Positions 52,525-61,061 are shown, numbered from the stretch's first letter. The stretch: DNA of 64,000 nucleotides from Micromonospora sp. NBRC 110009 (GCF_030518795.1 NZ_CP130427.1:1426001-1490000), one strand, 5' to 3'. The notes: a model not told the origin generated them from the letters alone. Made by a program: numbers and translations.

Positions 52525-53742
52525 TCAGGCCGGCCGGAGCAGGTCGGCCGAGCGGGCGGCCACCACGGCGCCGATCAGCCCCAGCGCGTCGGCCGCCGGC
52601 ATCGGGTCGAGCCCGCGCCCGTCGCGCAGGCGCAGGGAGATCGATCCGTCCGCCGCCTCCCGGGGGCCGACCACCCCGACGTACGGCACCTTGCGGCGGG
52701 CCGCGTCGCGGATCCGGGCACCCAACGAGCCGGCGAGGTCGACCTCGGCCCGCAGCCCGGCCGCCTCGGCCCGGCGGGCCAGCTCGACGGCGGCGTCCGC
52801 CTGGCCGTCGTCCACCGGGAGGAGCACCAGCTGCACCGGGGCGTACCAGGCGGGGAAGGCGCCCGCGTGCACCTCGATCAGGTAGGCGAAGAGCCGTTCC
52901 ATGCTGCCGACCAGGCTGCGGTGCACCATCACCGGCCGCTTCCGGCTCCCATCCGCGTCGGTGTACGACAGGTCGAACCGCTCCGGCTTGTCGAAGTCGA
53001 GCTGGATGGTGGAGATGGTCGACTCCCGACCGGCCGGGTCGACGATCTGGATGTCGATCTTCGGGCCGTAGAAGGCCGCCTCGCCGGGCCCCTCGGTGAA
53101 GTCGACCCCGTCGAGCGCCGCCCGGAGCAGGTCCTCGGCCCGCGCCCACTGGGCGTCGTCGCCGACGTACTTCTCGCCCGGCCCGCGCAGCGACAGCCGG
53201 AACCCGGCCGGCCGCACACCGAGCGCGGCGTGCGCCGCGCGGATCAGCCGGAGGATCTCGCGTACCTCGTCGCCGACCTGCTCCAGCGCGCAGAAGTTGT
53301 GCGCGTCGTTGAGCGAGATGGCGCGCACCCGGGACAGCCCGCCGAGCACCCCGGAGCGCTCCGCCCGGTACATCCCGCCGATCTCCGCGATCCGCAGCGG
53401 CAGCTCCCGGTAGGAGCGGCCGCGGGCCCGGTAGACCAGCGCGTGGTGCGGGCAGAGCGCCGGGCGCAGCACGAACTCGTCGTCGGCGCTCAGCCGCAGC
53501 GGCGGGAACATGTCGTCGGCGAAGTAGCCGAGGTGCCCGGAGAGCTCGAACAGCTCCCGTTTGCCCAGCGGCGGCGAGTAGACGTGCCGGTAGCCGGCCC
53601 GGCGCTCCAGGTCCCGCACGTACTCCTCGACGGCGTGCCGGGCGGCGGCGCCGGCCGGCAGCCAGATCGGCAGCCCGGCGCCCGCCAGCGGGTCGGAGAC
53701 GAACAGCTCCAGCTCCCGGCCGAGCCTGCGGTGGTCGATCAT
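52525..53742 (-). CDS. Threonyl-tRNA synthetase-like protein lacking TGS and editing domains
   Basis: 405 residues from ATG 53742 (AAGGAGAGC upstream), against about 640-690 for bacterial ThrRS. It starts directly at the catalytic core (IDHRRLGRELELF). Motif 2 region YRAERSGVLGGLSRVRAISLNDAH and motif 3 region PVMVHRSLVGSMERL are intact, as are the zinc ligands Cys97, His148 and His274. A C-terminal anticodon-binding domain follows (QLVLLPVDDGQADAAV). Without the editing domain it cannot clear Ser-tRNA(Thr) itself. It may be a second, regulated or inhibitor-tolerant copy. Its leader carries a Thr-rich peptide and strong hairpin. Confidence 0.9.
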   Translation of the reverse strand: MIDHRRLGRELELFVSDPLAGAGLPIWLPAGAAARHAVEEYVRDLERRAGYRHVYSPPLGKRELFELSGHLGYFADDMFPPLRLSADDEFVLRPALCPHHALVYRARGRSYRELPLRIAEIGGMYRAERSGVLGGLSRVRAISLNDAHNFCALEQVGDEVREILRLIRAAHAALGVRPAGFRLSLRGPGEKYVGDDAQWARAEDLLRAALDGVDFTEGPGEAAFYGPKIDIQIVDPAGRESTISTIQLDFDKPERFDLSYTDADGSRKRPVMVHRSLVGSMERLFAYLIEVHAGAFPAWYAPVQLVLLPVDDGQADAAVELARRAEAAGLRAEVDLAGSLGARIRDAARRKVPYVGVVGPREAADGSISLRLRDGRGLDPMPAADALGLIGAVVAARSADLLRPA

Positions 53743-53794
53743 GTCGCTCTCCTTGATCGGGTACGACCCGGAGGCGAGCTGGCCCGGAACGCCG

Positions 53795-53827
53795 CGAGGC
53801 CCCGGGGCGGTTCGCCCCGGGGCCTCG
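53795..53827 (-). terminator. Attenuator hairpin upstream of the ThrRS-like gene
   Basis: CGAGGCCCCGGGGCG and CGCCCCGGGGCCTCG form a perfect 15-bp stem with a 3-nt loop, inside the 5' leader 13 nt after the leader-peptide stop and about 50 nt before the synthetase start. A hairpin of this strength in a leader implies premature termination that must be relieved. Confidence 0.7.
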
Positions 53828-53839
53828 TCGACGGAAACG

Positions 53840-53893
53840 TCAGTGCGGCGCGCCGGGGATTCCCGGCGTCGTGGTCACCACCGCGCTGCGCAT
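53840..53893 (-). CDS. Leader peptide MRSAVVTTTPGIPGAPH
   Basis: 17 codons from ATG 53893 to TGA 53840, with three consecutive Thr codons (ACC ACG ACG at 53867-53875). Directly after and overlapping the last Thr codon is a hairpin (CGCCGGG-AATC-CCCGGCG, 53851-53868). Its 3' arm (CCCCGG) could instead pair with CCGGGG of the attenuator stem. A -10 (TACCGT) lies exactly 6 nt before the ATG, so the peptide would be read from a leaderless transcript. Fits ribosome-stalling control by Thr-tRNA shortage. Confidence 0.6.
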   Translation of the reverse strand: MRSAVVTTTPGIPGAPH

Positions 53894-53899
53894 GCGGCG

Positions 53900-53905
53900 A
53901 CGGTA
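53900..53905 (-). promoter_or_regulatory. -10 element for leader peptide and ThrRS-like gene
   Basis: Minus-strand TACCGT, then CGCCGC, then the leader ATG at 53893. The remaining upstream part of the 493-bp divergent gap toward the DedA gene shows GC-rich sequence, including a GTCGCCGGCA/TGCCGGCGAC hairpin near 53955-53980, but no gene. Confidence 0.5.
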
Positions 53906-54244
53906 CGCGCGACGGATCGGGTCGCGCACCCGGATTTCGGGGAGCGGGGGCGGGTCGCCGGCACGGGACCTGCCGGCGACCCGCAGCGACCCGGTCGTCA
54001 GGAACGGGGGACCCGACGGTCACGGGGTCGCGTGACAACGGTACGCCGGGAATCGGTGATCTGCCGCCCGCCGCGCTCGTCGGCGCCGCGCCCGGGGGTC
54101 GTCACATCCGGTCGTCCCAGGTCGTCGTCCACGGGTGGCCGGGTGGTGTCAGTGGTCACCACCGGGCGGGGCTGTCCGCGGTGACGCCGGACACGCCGTC
54201 AGGCTCGGTGCGGTTCAACGGGGAAATCCGGCGAGGTGGCGGTC

Positions 54245-54865
54245 GTGGCCGAACTCATCTCTGACGTCGCGTCGCCGACGTGGGCGTACGTCGTGCTGCT
54301 GGGGTTGCTGGTCGCCGACGCCTTCGTGCCGGTCGTGCCGACCCAGGTCGTCATGATCACCAGCGGTGCGCTGACCGTCTACGGCGGGCTCAGCCTGCCG
54401 CTCACCATCGCGGTCGGCGCGCTCGGTGTCTTCGCCGGCGACCTCGCCTGCTACCTGCTGGGCCGGGGCGCCCCGGACCGCCGGGTGTCCCGGCACGCCG
54501 TGCCGAGCCGGGCCCGCCGGGCCGTCGCCCGGGTGACCCGGGGACTGCGCGAGCCAGGGCCGCTGGTCATCCTGCTCTGCCGCTTCGTACCCGGCGGCCG
54601 GATGGCGGCCTGCTTCTCGGCCGGGCGCAGCCGCTACCCCTACCGCCTCTTCCTGCTGTACGAGGCCGCCGCCGCCACCGGCTGGGCCAGCTACGGCACG
54701 CTGGTCGGCCACCTGGGTGGCCGGGCGTTGACCGAGTCGGCCTGGCGGCTGGCGGTGATCGGCGGGGCGGCGGCGGCCGGGTTCGCCGCGGCCGGCTGGG
54801 CGATGACCGCGATCAGCGCCCGCAGCTCCCGCACCGAGACCCCGGTCAAGGTCCCGGTCGACTGA
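54245..54865 (+). CDS. DedA/VTT-domain membrane protein
   Basis: 206 residues from GTG 54245 (GAGGTGG 5 nt upstream); GTG 54236 would add three residues. VTT domain: AYVVLLGLLVADAFVPVVPTQVVMITSGAL with the acidic/Pro re-entrant loop, GVFAGDLACYLLGRGAP, and the second loop LLCRFVPGGRMAACFSAGRSRYPYRLF with its conserved Arg. DedA proteins are linked to undecaprenyl-phosphate or phospholipid flipping and envelope homeostasis. Stands alone, divergent from the ThrRS-like leader. Confidence 0.9.
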   Translation: MAELISDVASPTWAYVVLLGLLVADAFVPVVPTQVVMITSGALTVYGGLSLPLTIAVGALGVFAGDLACYLLGRGAPDRRVSRHAVPSRARRAVARVTRGLREPGPLVILLCRFVPGGRMAACFSAGRSRYPYRLFLLYEAAAATGWASYGTLVGHLGGRALTESAWRLAVIGGAAAAGFAAAGWAMTAISARSSRTETPVKVPVD

Positions 54866-54948
54866 TCGGCATCTAGGGGGCGACCCGGGGATCGAAGTGG
54901 GTGGCGGTCCCGGATCCGTTTCGGGTGGTTCCGGCGACAGGCTGAGGC

Positions 54949-55572
54949 ATGCCTGGAATCCGAAGGAGCGGCCTGCTGGCCCTCGGCGGGATCGCCCTGG
55001 CGGCGGTGCTCGCCGTGCTCGGTCATCTTGAGGTGAACGACAACCTGAACCCCTGGTCGCTGACCGTCAGCGACTTCGCCGTCTCCGACCGGGGCGGCGT
55101 CATCGACGTGGCGATGGCGGTGCTCGCGGCGGCCACCGTCGTGCTCCTGCCGGCGCTGCGCCGGGCCGGTGCCGGCCGGCCGGCGGGCTTCCTGCTCGCG
55201 GCGTGGGCGGCCGGCCTGGTCACCGCCGCCGTGGTGCCCACCAACGAACCCGGTCTGCCCATGGACACCGCCGCCTACGCGCACCGGTACGCCTCGGTGG
55301 TCGCCTTCGTCGCCCTGCCGGCCGCCGGCTGGCTGCTCGCCGGCCGGCTGGGCGGACGCGCGCCGGGCTGGCTGCGCGGGCTCGCCCTGACCAGCCTGCT
55401 GCTGGCCGGGGCGATGGTCTGGTCCGCGTACCCGGGAGACCGGGCGCTGATCGGCCTCGCCGAACGGCTGCTCATCCTCGCGGAGGTCGCGCTGCTCGCC
55501 GTGGTGGCGGCCTACCTGGCCGGCCGGCCGGCGCGCCGGCCCGGGAAGGTCACTCCAGTTCGTGGAGCATGA
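54949..55572 (+). CDS. DUF998 membrane protein
   Basis: 207 residues, ATG start. Six hydrophobic helices in DUF998 pattern: LLALGGIALAAVLAVLGHLEVN, the LNPWSLTVSDFAVSDRGGVID loop typical of the family, VTAAVVPTNEPGLPMDTAAYAHRYASVVAFVALPAAGWLL. Function unknown. Its last 23 bases overlap the 3' end of the convergent lpdA gene, so the two cannot both be fully transcribed without antisense overlap. Confidence 0.85.
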   Translation: MPGIRRSGLLALGGIALAAVLAVLGHLEVNDNLNPWSLTVSDFAVSDRGGVIDVAMAVLAAATVVLLPALRRAGAGRPAGFLLAAWAAGLVTAAVVPTNEPGLPMDTAAYAHRYASVVAFVALPAAGWLLAGRLGGRAPGWLRGLALTSLLLAGAMVWSAYPGDRALIGLAERLLILAEVALLAVVAAYLAGRPARRPGKVTPVRGA

Positions 55573-56953
55573 GCTGGCGGGCGGCCTCGGTGATCGAGCC
55601 CGACAGCGAGGGGTAGATGGTGATGGTCTGGGCCAGCTCGTTGACCGTGAGGTTGTTCTCCACCGCCATGGTGATCGGCAGGATCAGCTCGCTGGCCTTG
55701 GGCGCCACCACCACGCCGCCGATCACCTGGCCGCTGGCCGGGCGGCAGAAGAGCTTGACGAAGCCGTCGGCCAGGTCGTCCATCTTCGCCCGGGCGTTGC
55801 CGGAGAGCGGCAGCATCACCTGGCGGGCCGGGACCTTGCCGGCGTCCACCTCGTTCTGCGAGACGCCGACGGTGGCCAGTTCGGGGTCGGTGAAGACGTT
55901 CGCCGCGACGGTACGCAGCCGCAGCGGCCGGACCGCCTCACCGAGCGCGTGCCACATGGCGATCCGGCCCTGCATCGCGGCGACGCTGGCCAGCGGCAGC
56001 ACGCCGGTGCAGTCGCCGGCCGCGTAGATGCCGGGGACGTTGGTGCGGGACACCCGGTCGACGGTGACGTAGCCGCCACGGGCCAGCTCGACGCCGTACT
56101 CGGCGAGGCCCAGGTTGGCGGTGTTGGGGATCGAGCCGACCGCGATCAGCGCGTGCGAGCCGAACACCTTGCGGCCGTCGGAGAGCTCCACCTCCACGCC
56201 GTCCCCGGTCCGGCGGACCGCCTCGGCCCGGGAGTTGTTGAGGATGCTCATGCCGCGGTTGCGGAAGACCCGCTCGATCGCCGACGCGGCGTCGGCGTCC
56301 TCGTGCGGCATGACCCGGTCCCGGCTGGAGACCAGGGTGACCTCGACGCCCATCGCCAGGTAGGCGCTGGCGAACTCGGCGCCGGTCACGCCGGAGCCGA
56401 CCACGATCAGGTGCTCGGGCAGCGCGGGCAGGTCGTACACCTGGCGCCAGGTCAGGATGCGCTCGCCGTCCGGGACGGCGGTGGGGAGCTGGCGCGGGGT
56501 GGCACCGGTGGCGATCAGGACGGTGGACGCGGCGATCGAGTAGTCCGCGGCGCCGTCGGCCGGGCTCACGACCACCCGGTGGGTGTGCCCGAGGGTGTCC
56601 TCGCCCAGCCGGGCGGTCCCGGCCACGAACTCGACCCCGGCCTTGATCAGCTTGGCGTGGATGTCGGCGGACTGGGCCAACGCGAGCCGCTTCACCCGCT
56701 CGTGCACCGCCGGGGCGTCGACGGTGACCGCCTCCAGCCCGTCGGAGTGCACCCCGAACTCCTCGGTGTCCCGGTAGCCGGTGACCACCTCCGAGCTGGC
56801 GATGAAGGTCTTCGACGGGACGCAGTCGGAGAGCACGCAGGCGCCGCCGGCCCCCTCCGCCTCGACCACGGTGACATCAGCGTCCAGCTGGGCGGCGACC
56901 AGCGCCGCCTCGTACCCGGCCGGCCCTCCGCCGATGATCACGATCTGGCTCAC
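55550..56953 (-). CDS. lpdA: NAD(P)H-quinone dehydrogenase, LpdA-like flavoprotein disulfide reductase
   Basis: 467 residues, GTG start with GAGGGG upstream. FAD site VIIGGGPAGYEAALVAAQL, the modified redox region GGACVLSDCVPSKTFI, NAD site LIVVGSGVTGAEFASAYLAMG, FAD site IYAAGDCTGVLPLASVAAMQG, and the C-terminal dimerisation domain. The spacing CVLSDC differs from the CxxxxC of lipoamide dehydrogenase (GxCxNxGC). It matches mycobacterial LpdA (Rv3303c), which reduces quinones rather than lipoamide. Confidence 0.9.
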   Translation of the reverse strand: MSQIVIIGGGPAGYEAALVAAQLDADVTVVEAEGAGGACVLSDCVPSKTFIASSEVVTGYRDTEEFGVHSDGLEAVTVDAPAVHERVKRLALAQSADIHAKLIKAGVEFVAGTARLGEDTLGHTHRVVVSPADGAADYSIAASTVLIATGATPRQLPTAVPDGERILTWRQVYDLPALPEHLIVVGSGVTGAEFASAYLAMGVEVTLVSSRDRVMPHEDADAASAIERVFRNRGMSILNNSRAEAVRRTGDGVEVELSDGRKVFGSHALIAVGSIPNTANLGLAEYGVELARGGYVTVDRVSRTNVPGIYAAGDCTGVLPLASVAAMQGRIAMWHALGEAVRPLRLRTVAANVFTDPELATVGVSQNEVDAGKVPARQVMLPLSGNARAKMDDLADGFVKLFCRPASGQVIGGVVVAPKASELILPITMAVENNLTVNELAQTITIYPSLSGSITEAARQLMLHELE

Positions 56954-57046
56954 AGCGCTCGCCCCTCGTCAATGCTCACAGTGACTTTCTTCTCCCCATC
57001 CCGCTCGACACGCACCGTCGTATTCTCCCCCACCCGCCGGCCGGGC

Positions 57047-57052
57047 TATCGT
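57047..57052 (+). promoter_or_regulatory. -10 element of GGCT gene (leaderless)
   Basis: TATCGT, 7 nt, then GTG 57060. Confidence 0.5.
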
Positions 57053-57059
57053 CATCGCC

Positions 57060-57515
57060 GTGCGTCTTTACGCCGCTTACGGCTCAAACCTGGACCCCGC
57101 CCGCATGCGCGCCTACTGCCCGCATTCGCCGATGGTGGGCACCGGCTGGCTGGAGGGGTGGCGGCTCACCTTCGCGGGCGAGGATGTCATCGGCTGGGAG
57201 GGCTCGGTCAGCACCGTGGTCGAGTCCCCCGGTGACCGGGTCTTCGTGGCGCTCTACGACATCCACGCCTACGACGCCGCGCAGCTCGACGAGATCGAGG
57301 GCGTCACCGCCGGGACGTACCGGAAGCTCACCGTCCGCGTGTCGACGCTGGACGGCGACGTGACCGCATGGGTCTACGTCTTCGACGGGTACGAGGGTGG
57401 CCTGCCGACGTCGTGGTATCTGTCGGAGATCGCGAACGCGGCCGAGAAGGCGGGCGCGCCGGACGACTACGTCACCGGGCTGCGGTCCCGCCCCACCGGC
57501 ACCGCGTCGGCGTAG
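57060..57515 (+). CDS. Gamma-glutamylcyclotransferase-like protein
   Basis: 151 residues, leaderless GTG. GGCT fold: LYAAYGSNLDPARMRAYCP (substrate loop), GWLEGWRLTFAG, DRVFVALYDIHAYDAAQLDEIEGV, YRKLTVRVSTLDGD. Releases 5-oxoproline from gamma-glutamyl compounds in the cytoplasm. Actinobacteria use mycothiol rather than glutathione, so its real substrate is uncertain. Confidence 0.9.
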   Translation: MRLYAAYGSNLDPARMRAYCPHSPMVGTGWLEGWRLTFAGEDVIGWEGSVSTVVESPGDRVFVALYDIHAYDAAQLDEIEGVTAGTYRKLTVRVSTLDGDVTAWVYVFDGYEGGLPTSWYLSEIANAAEKAGAPDDYVTGLRSRPTGTASA

Positions 57516-57541
57516 CGCGTATCGCACGCGTCAAGTGTCCT

Positions 57542-57585
57542 CCGGCGGGTCGGCCCGCCGGGCGGCGACCCCGCAGCGGGTCGCC
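57542..57585. terminator. Tandem hairpins between convergent genes
   Basis: CCGGCGGG-TCGG-CCCGCCGG, then GGCGACCC-N6-GGGTCGCC. Serves the GGCT and GNAT genes. Confidence 0.7.
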
Positions 57586-57587
57586 TA

Positions 57588-58547
57588 TCACACATCCGTG
57601 GCGCTGACCGTCCGCTCGTACATGTCGGTCCAGCGCTCCTCCGCCAGCCCGACCGAGCGGTAGAGCGTGATCGGGACGGTCGGGTTGGCCAGGTCGACCC
57701 CGAGCCCGGCACCGGCCCGGCCCTTGGCGGCGTAGACCGCGAAGGCCCGCCGCAGCAGCGCCGCGCCCACCCCGCGCCGTCGGTATCCGGGCACCACCGA
57801 CAGCGTCCGGACCCAGCCCATGTCGTGGTCGAGCGCCTGGTCCGACGACTGGAGCCCGCCGGCGGCCACGCCGTCGACCTCGGCGACGAACCACTCGTCC
57901 CAGACCTTGCCGGACGACGGGAGCAGCTCCCGCCACCGCTCGAAGTCGAGCGGCTCGTAGTCGGGGGTGTCCCGGAAGGCGGTGTCGAAGATCCGGTGGA
58001 ACTGCCGCAGGTCCGCCTCGTCGTCGGGGCGCAGCGGCCGGACCGTCACCCCGGGCGGCGGCGGCGCGGCGGGCAGGTCGGCCAGGGAGCGGGTCATCCG
58101 GAGGTACCGCTTGACCCGGTGGAAACCCGCCTCGACCAGCTCGGCCGCCCAGCGGGTCTCCGGCGCGAAGACGGCGGTGCGGACGGCGAGGGCGGGCAGG
58201 CCCCGCTCGGCGGCCCGCTCGGCGACCCGGTCGAGCAGCCGGTCCAGCAGCGGGGCGCGCAGGTCGGCACCCCGGTCGGGGTCGACGTAGACCTCGACGA
58301 ACTCCCGGCCGACGCCGGTCGGGTTGCTCATGATCGTCCAGGCGACCGCGGTGCCGTCCGGATCGGTGACCAGCCAGGAGTCCTGAGCCGGGTCGACGAA
58401 GGGGGCGGTCAGGGCGTCCTGGACGTCCTCCGCGTCGAAGTCCGGGTAGCCGACGGCGAAGGTGTCGGCCGCGTGCACCACCTTCAGGATCGCGGGCACG
58501 TCGGCGAGGGTGGGGCGGCGGGCGGTCCAGCCGGCGGGAAGCGTCAC
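57588..58547 (-). CDS. Tandem-domain GNAT N-acetyltransferase
   Basis: 319 residues, GTG start. Two GNAT domains. The first (residues 1 to about 155) keeps VEVYVDPDRGADLRAPLL but lacks a clean acetyl-CoA loop. The second has the full VRTLSVVPGYRRRGVGAALLRRAF and LGVDLANPTVPITLYRSVGL. The layout resembles MshD, but mycothiol synthase identity is not supported by specific motifs. Last gene of a minus-strand run. Confidence 0.88.
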   Translation of the reverse strand: MTLPAGWTARRPTLADVPAILKVVHAADTFAVGYPDFDAEDVQDALTAPFVDPAQDSWLVTDPDGTAVAWTIMSNPTGVGREFVEVYVDPDRGADLRAPLLDRLLDRVAERAAERGLPALAVRTAVFAPETRWAAELVEAGFHRVKRYLRMTRSLADLPAAPPPPGVTVRPLRPDDEADLRQFHRIFDTAFRDTPDYEPLDFERWRELLPSSGKVWDEWFVAEVDGVAAGGLQSSDQALDHDMGWVRTLSVVPGYRRRGVGAALLRRAFAVYAAKGRAGAGLGVDLANPTVPITLYRSVGLAEERWTDMYERTVSATDV

Positions 58548-58583
58548 GCGGCGATCCTGGCAGGCCCCCGTCCACTCCGCCCT

Positions 58584-59327
58584 TCATTTATCCCCGCGCA
58601 GGTGCAGCCGCGTGGTGGTGAGCAGGTTGAGCAGCTCGGCGCCCTCGCCGGGGGCGAGCGCCCGGAACGCGGCCGAGGCCAGCCGGTCGGTCACCGCCTC
58701 GGCCCAGAGTCGCTGCCGCACCAGCGGCCCCACCGGCGGGTACGGGGGCGACCAGCCACAGGCCGCGGCCCCCGCCTCCCCCTCCGGGCCGGCCAGCACC
58801 GCCTCCAGCGGGGTCATCCCGGCGGCCCGGACCGCCAGCAGGTACGCCCCGGCGAAGTGCTCGCGGAGCAGCAGCAGCCCGACCGCCGCCCGGGCCCCCG
58901 GTGAGTGGTCCGGGACCGGCATGGCCCGCCAGGCGGCGAAGAGCGGCATCCCGCTGCCGTCGGCCGCCTCGACCGCCCGTTCCAGCAGGCCGGCCAGCCG
59001 AGGCGCCTCGGGGGCGTCGCCCAGGCGCTCGGTGCCCCAGCGGCAGCACTCGGCCAGGTTCGCGTCGGCCACCGCCAGCGGCGGGACGGTCCGCACCGCC
59101 GCGTCCCAGCCGTCGGCGACCGCGTCCGGGGCGATGAACCCGAGCGCGGCGGCGACCGTCTCGGCGCGGACGTCGCCGAGCGCGCCGGCCCGGCCGGTGA
59201 TGTAGAACGCCCACCCGGAGATGCCGAGCAGCCGGGCCCGGCGCAGGGTCGCCGGGCAGCGCGCGAAGGCCTCCCCCAGCTCGAGCGCCAGCGGCTTGCT
59301 GGCGGCGGCGACCTGCTCCGGGGTCAT
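58584..59327 (-). CDS. SCO6745-like protein of unknown function
   Basis: 247 residues, ATG start, all-helical, no signal. Family-like motifs: [16 protein letters not shown] near the N-terminus, PLFAAWRAMPVPD in the middle, and LLLLREHFAGAYLLAVRAAGMTPLEAVL. These recall the SCO6745 family of actinobacteria, whose role is unknown. It sits between the GNAT and coiled-coil genes in a same-strand run with gaps of 36 and 43 nt. Confidence 0.75.
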   Translation of the reverse strand: MTPEQVAAASKPLALELGEAFARCPATLRRARLLGISGWAFYITGRAGALGDVRAETVAAALGFIAPDAVADGWDAAVRTVPPLAVADANLAECCRWGTERLGDAPEAPRLAGLLERAVEAADGSGMPLFAAWRAMPVPDHSPGARAAVGLLLLREHFAGAYLLAVRAAGMTPLEAVLAGPEGEAGAAACGWSPPYPPVGPLVRQRLWAEAVTDRLASAAFRALAPGEGAELLNLLTTTRLHLRGDK

Positions 59328-59370
59328 CGGCGGGGCACCGCCGTCCGTCCACCGTGGTCATCCATCACGG

Positions 59371-60309
59371 TCAGTCTGCCTGCTGACCACTCGCTGCGGC
59401 ATCCCCCTCTTCGGCGTCGAGCGCCTCCAGCGCGGCCTCCACCTCACCGGTACGCCGACGGGCCGCGGTTAGCTGCCGTTCCGCGCCCCGCCGGGCCAGC
59501 TTGGCGCGGCTCAGCTCCTGCTCGGCGACCGCCCGTCGGCGTTCCAGCTCGGCCAGCTCGGTCTCGATCCGGTCCAGGGTGGCGGCGCCGTCCTGCTCGG
59601 CGCGGGCCGCCCCGGTCAGCTCCCGCTCGGCCCCCTGCTGGTCGTCCCGGGCCTTCGCCAGCTCGCGTTCCAGCGCGCGGCGGCGCTTCGCCCGCTCGGC
59701 CCGGGCCGCGCGCTCGGCGGCCTGCTCGTCGCGGGTCCGCCGGGCCTCGGCCCGCTCGGCCGCCCGGTCCCGCGTGGGTGGCTCCTCGACGCCCCCGGTG
59801 ACCAGCCGGAGCTGCGGCCGGGGCACCTCGCCGAAGCCGGCGTAGTGGGTGGCCCGGAGCAGCCGGCCGGCCCGGATCTGCTCGGCCACCTCGGTGTCGG
59901 AGAGCGCCGCGTTGAGCGTCGCCTCGACCTCGGCCAGCGGGAGCTTCCCGGCGGGTGGGGCCGCCGGCTCGGCGGCGGCCAGCTTGCGTATCTCGGCGAC
60001 CAGGGCGCCCACCACCGCCCGACGCTGCGCGGAGAGCTCGCGGAGCTTGGCGCCGCGCAGTTCGCGCTGGGCGCTGCGGAGCGACTCGGCGAGCTGCGCC
60101 AGGTCGGCGACCAGTTCGGGCCGACGGATGGCGAGCAGGTTGACCAGCCAGGCGGCGACGGTGGGCCGGCGCAGCCGGCCGATCTCCCGGGCGGCCTTCG
60201 GGTCGCCGGCCTGGCGGGCCTCGGCGACGGCGGCGTCCCGGGCGGCGACGAACCGGTCCGGCGGCGTCGCATAGAGCCGCTGGACCAGCTCACGGGAGGG
60301 GTCGGGCAT
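59371..60309 (-). CDS. Conserved coiled-coil protein of unknown function
   Basis: 312 residues, ATG start. The N-terminal 165 residues contain RLRRPTVAAWLVNLLAIRRPELVADLAQL and an ATHYAGFGEVPRP-type segment that I recall as conserved in actinobacteria. The C-terminal 130 residues form a long Arg/Glu/Ala coiled coil (RDEQAAERAARAERAKRRRA, LDRIETELAELERRRAVAEQE). Cytoplasmic. It starts 3 nt after the MBL hydrolase stop, so the two are co-translated. Confidence 0.8.
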   Translation of the reverse strand: MPDPSRELVQRLYATPPDRFVAARDAAVAEARQAGDPKAAREIGRLRRPTVAAWLVNLLAIRRPELVADLAQLAESLRSAQRELRGAKLRELSAQRRAVVGALVAEIRKLAAAEPAAPPAGKLPLAEVEATLNAALSDTEVAEQIRAGRLLRATHYAGFGEVPRPQLRLVTGGVEEPPTRDRAAERAEARRTRDEQAAERAARAERAKRRRALERELAKARDDQQGAERELTGAARAEQDGAATLDRIETELAELERRRAVAEQELSRAKLARRGAERQLTAARRRTGEVEAALEALDAEEGDAAASGQQAD

Positions 60310-60312
60310 CGC

Positions 60313-60939
60313 TCAGGCGTCGATCCGGGTGCCCGGTTCCAGGCGGCGGTAGTCGGTGTTCGACAGCGCGGCGTACTGCCGGTCGAGCACCCCGAAGCCG
60401 TTGGCGTTGAGCAGCCCGTCGTGCAGCGCGTACGCCCGTCGCGGGGCGGCCGCCCGGATGAAGTCGACCACCTCGGAGAACTTGTTCCAGGGCGCGTGGA
60501 TCGGGGCGAAGAGGGTGTCCACCTGGACGTCGGGAACCACGAGCGAGTCGCCCGGGTGGTAGACCACGTCGTTGAAGAGGTAGCCCAGGTTCTGGATCAC
60601 CGGGATGTCCGGGTGGATGACCGCGTGCTGGCCGCCGTACGCCCGGACGGCCACCCCGGCGGCGGTGAACGACTCGCCCGGCGCCACCACGACCAGGGCG
60701 TCGGCGGCGTCGCCGAGGACACCGGCGAGCGAGGCCGGCCCGTTGACCGGGATCGGCCGGCGGTCCAGCGCCCGGGTCAGCGCCTCCACGTTCACGTGGT
60801 CCGGGTGCTCGTGGGTGATCAGCACCGCGTCCGCCCCGTCCAGCGCCTCGGGTTCGCTGTAGACACCGGGGTCCACCACGAGCACTCCCCCGTCGTGCTC
60901 GATCCGGAGGCAGGAGTGGGCGTACTTGGTGACCTGCAT
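60313..60939 (-). CDS. MBL-fold metallo-hydrolase (UlaG-like)
   Basis: 208 residues, ATG 60939 preceded by GAGGAG. Zinc motif ITHEHPDHVN, further ligands in YGGQHAVIHPD and the YHPGDSLVVP Asp, and a terminal His in RAYALHDGLL. Short single-domain beta-lactamase-fold hydrolase; substrate unknown. First gene of the minus-strand run ending with the GNAT gene. Confidence 0.9.
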   Translation of the reverse strand: MQVTKYAHSCLRIEHDGGVLVVDPGVYSEPEALDGADAVLITHEHPDHVNVEALTRALDRRPIPVNGPASLAGVLGDAADALVVVAPGESFTAAGVAVRAYGGQHAVIHPDIPVIQNLGYLFNDVVYHPGDSLVVPDVQVDTLFAPIHAPWNKFSEVVDFIRAAAPRRAYALHDGLLNANGFGVLDRQYAALSNTDYRRLEPGTRIDA

Positions 60940-61061
60940 CGTGACTCCTCGATTATCGAATCGTGACGTCCTCGTCGCAGTCTGCCGGAACCGGCGCGAC
61001 TGCGCGTCGCGTCCGACGTATCGGCCCCGGTGGCGGGGCCGCCGAGGATCGGAGCGGGGAG

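Noticed and set aside
53743..54060. T-box riboswitch upstream of the ThrRS-like gene
   Set aside because: No T-box sequence (TGGNACCGCG-like) or specifier loop. The leader instead has a short Thr-rich peptide and a terminator stem.
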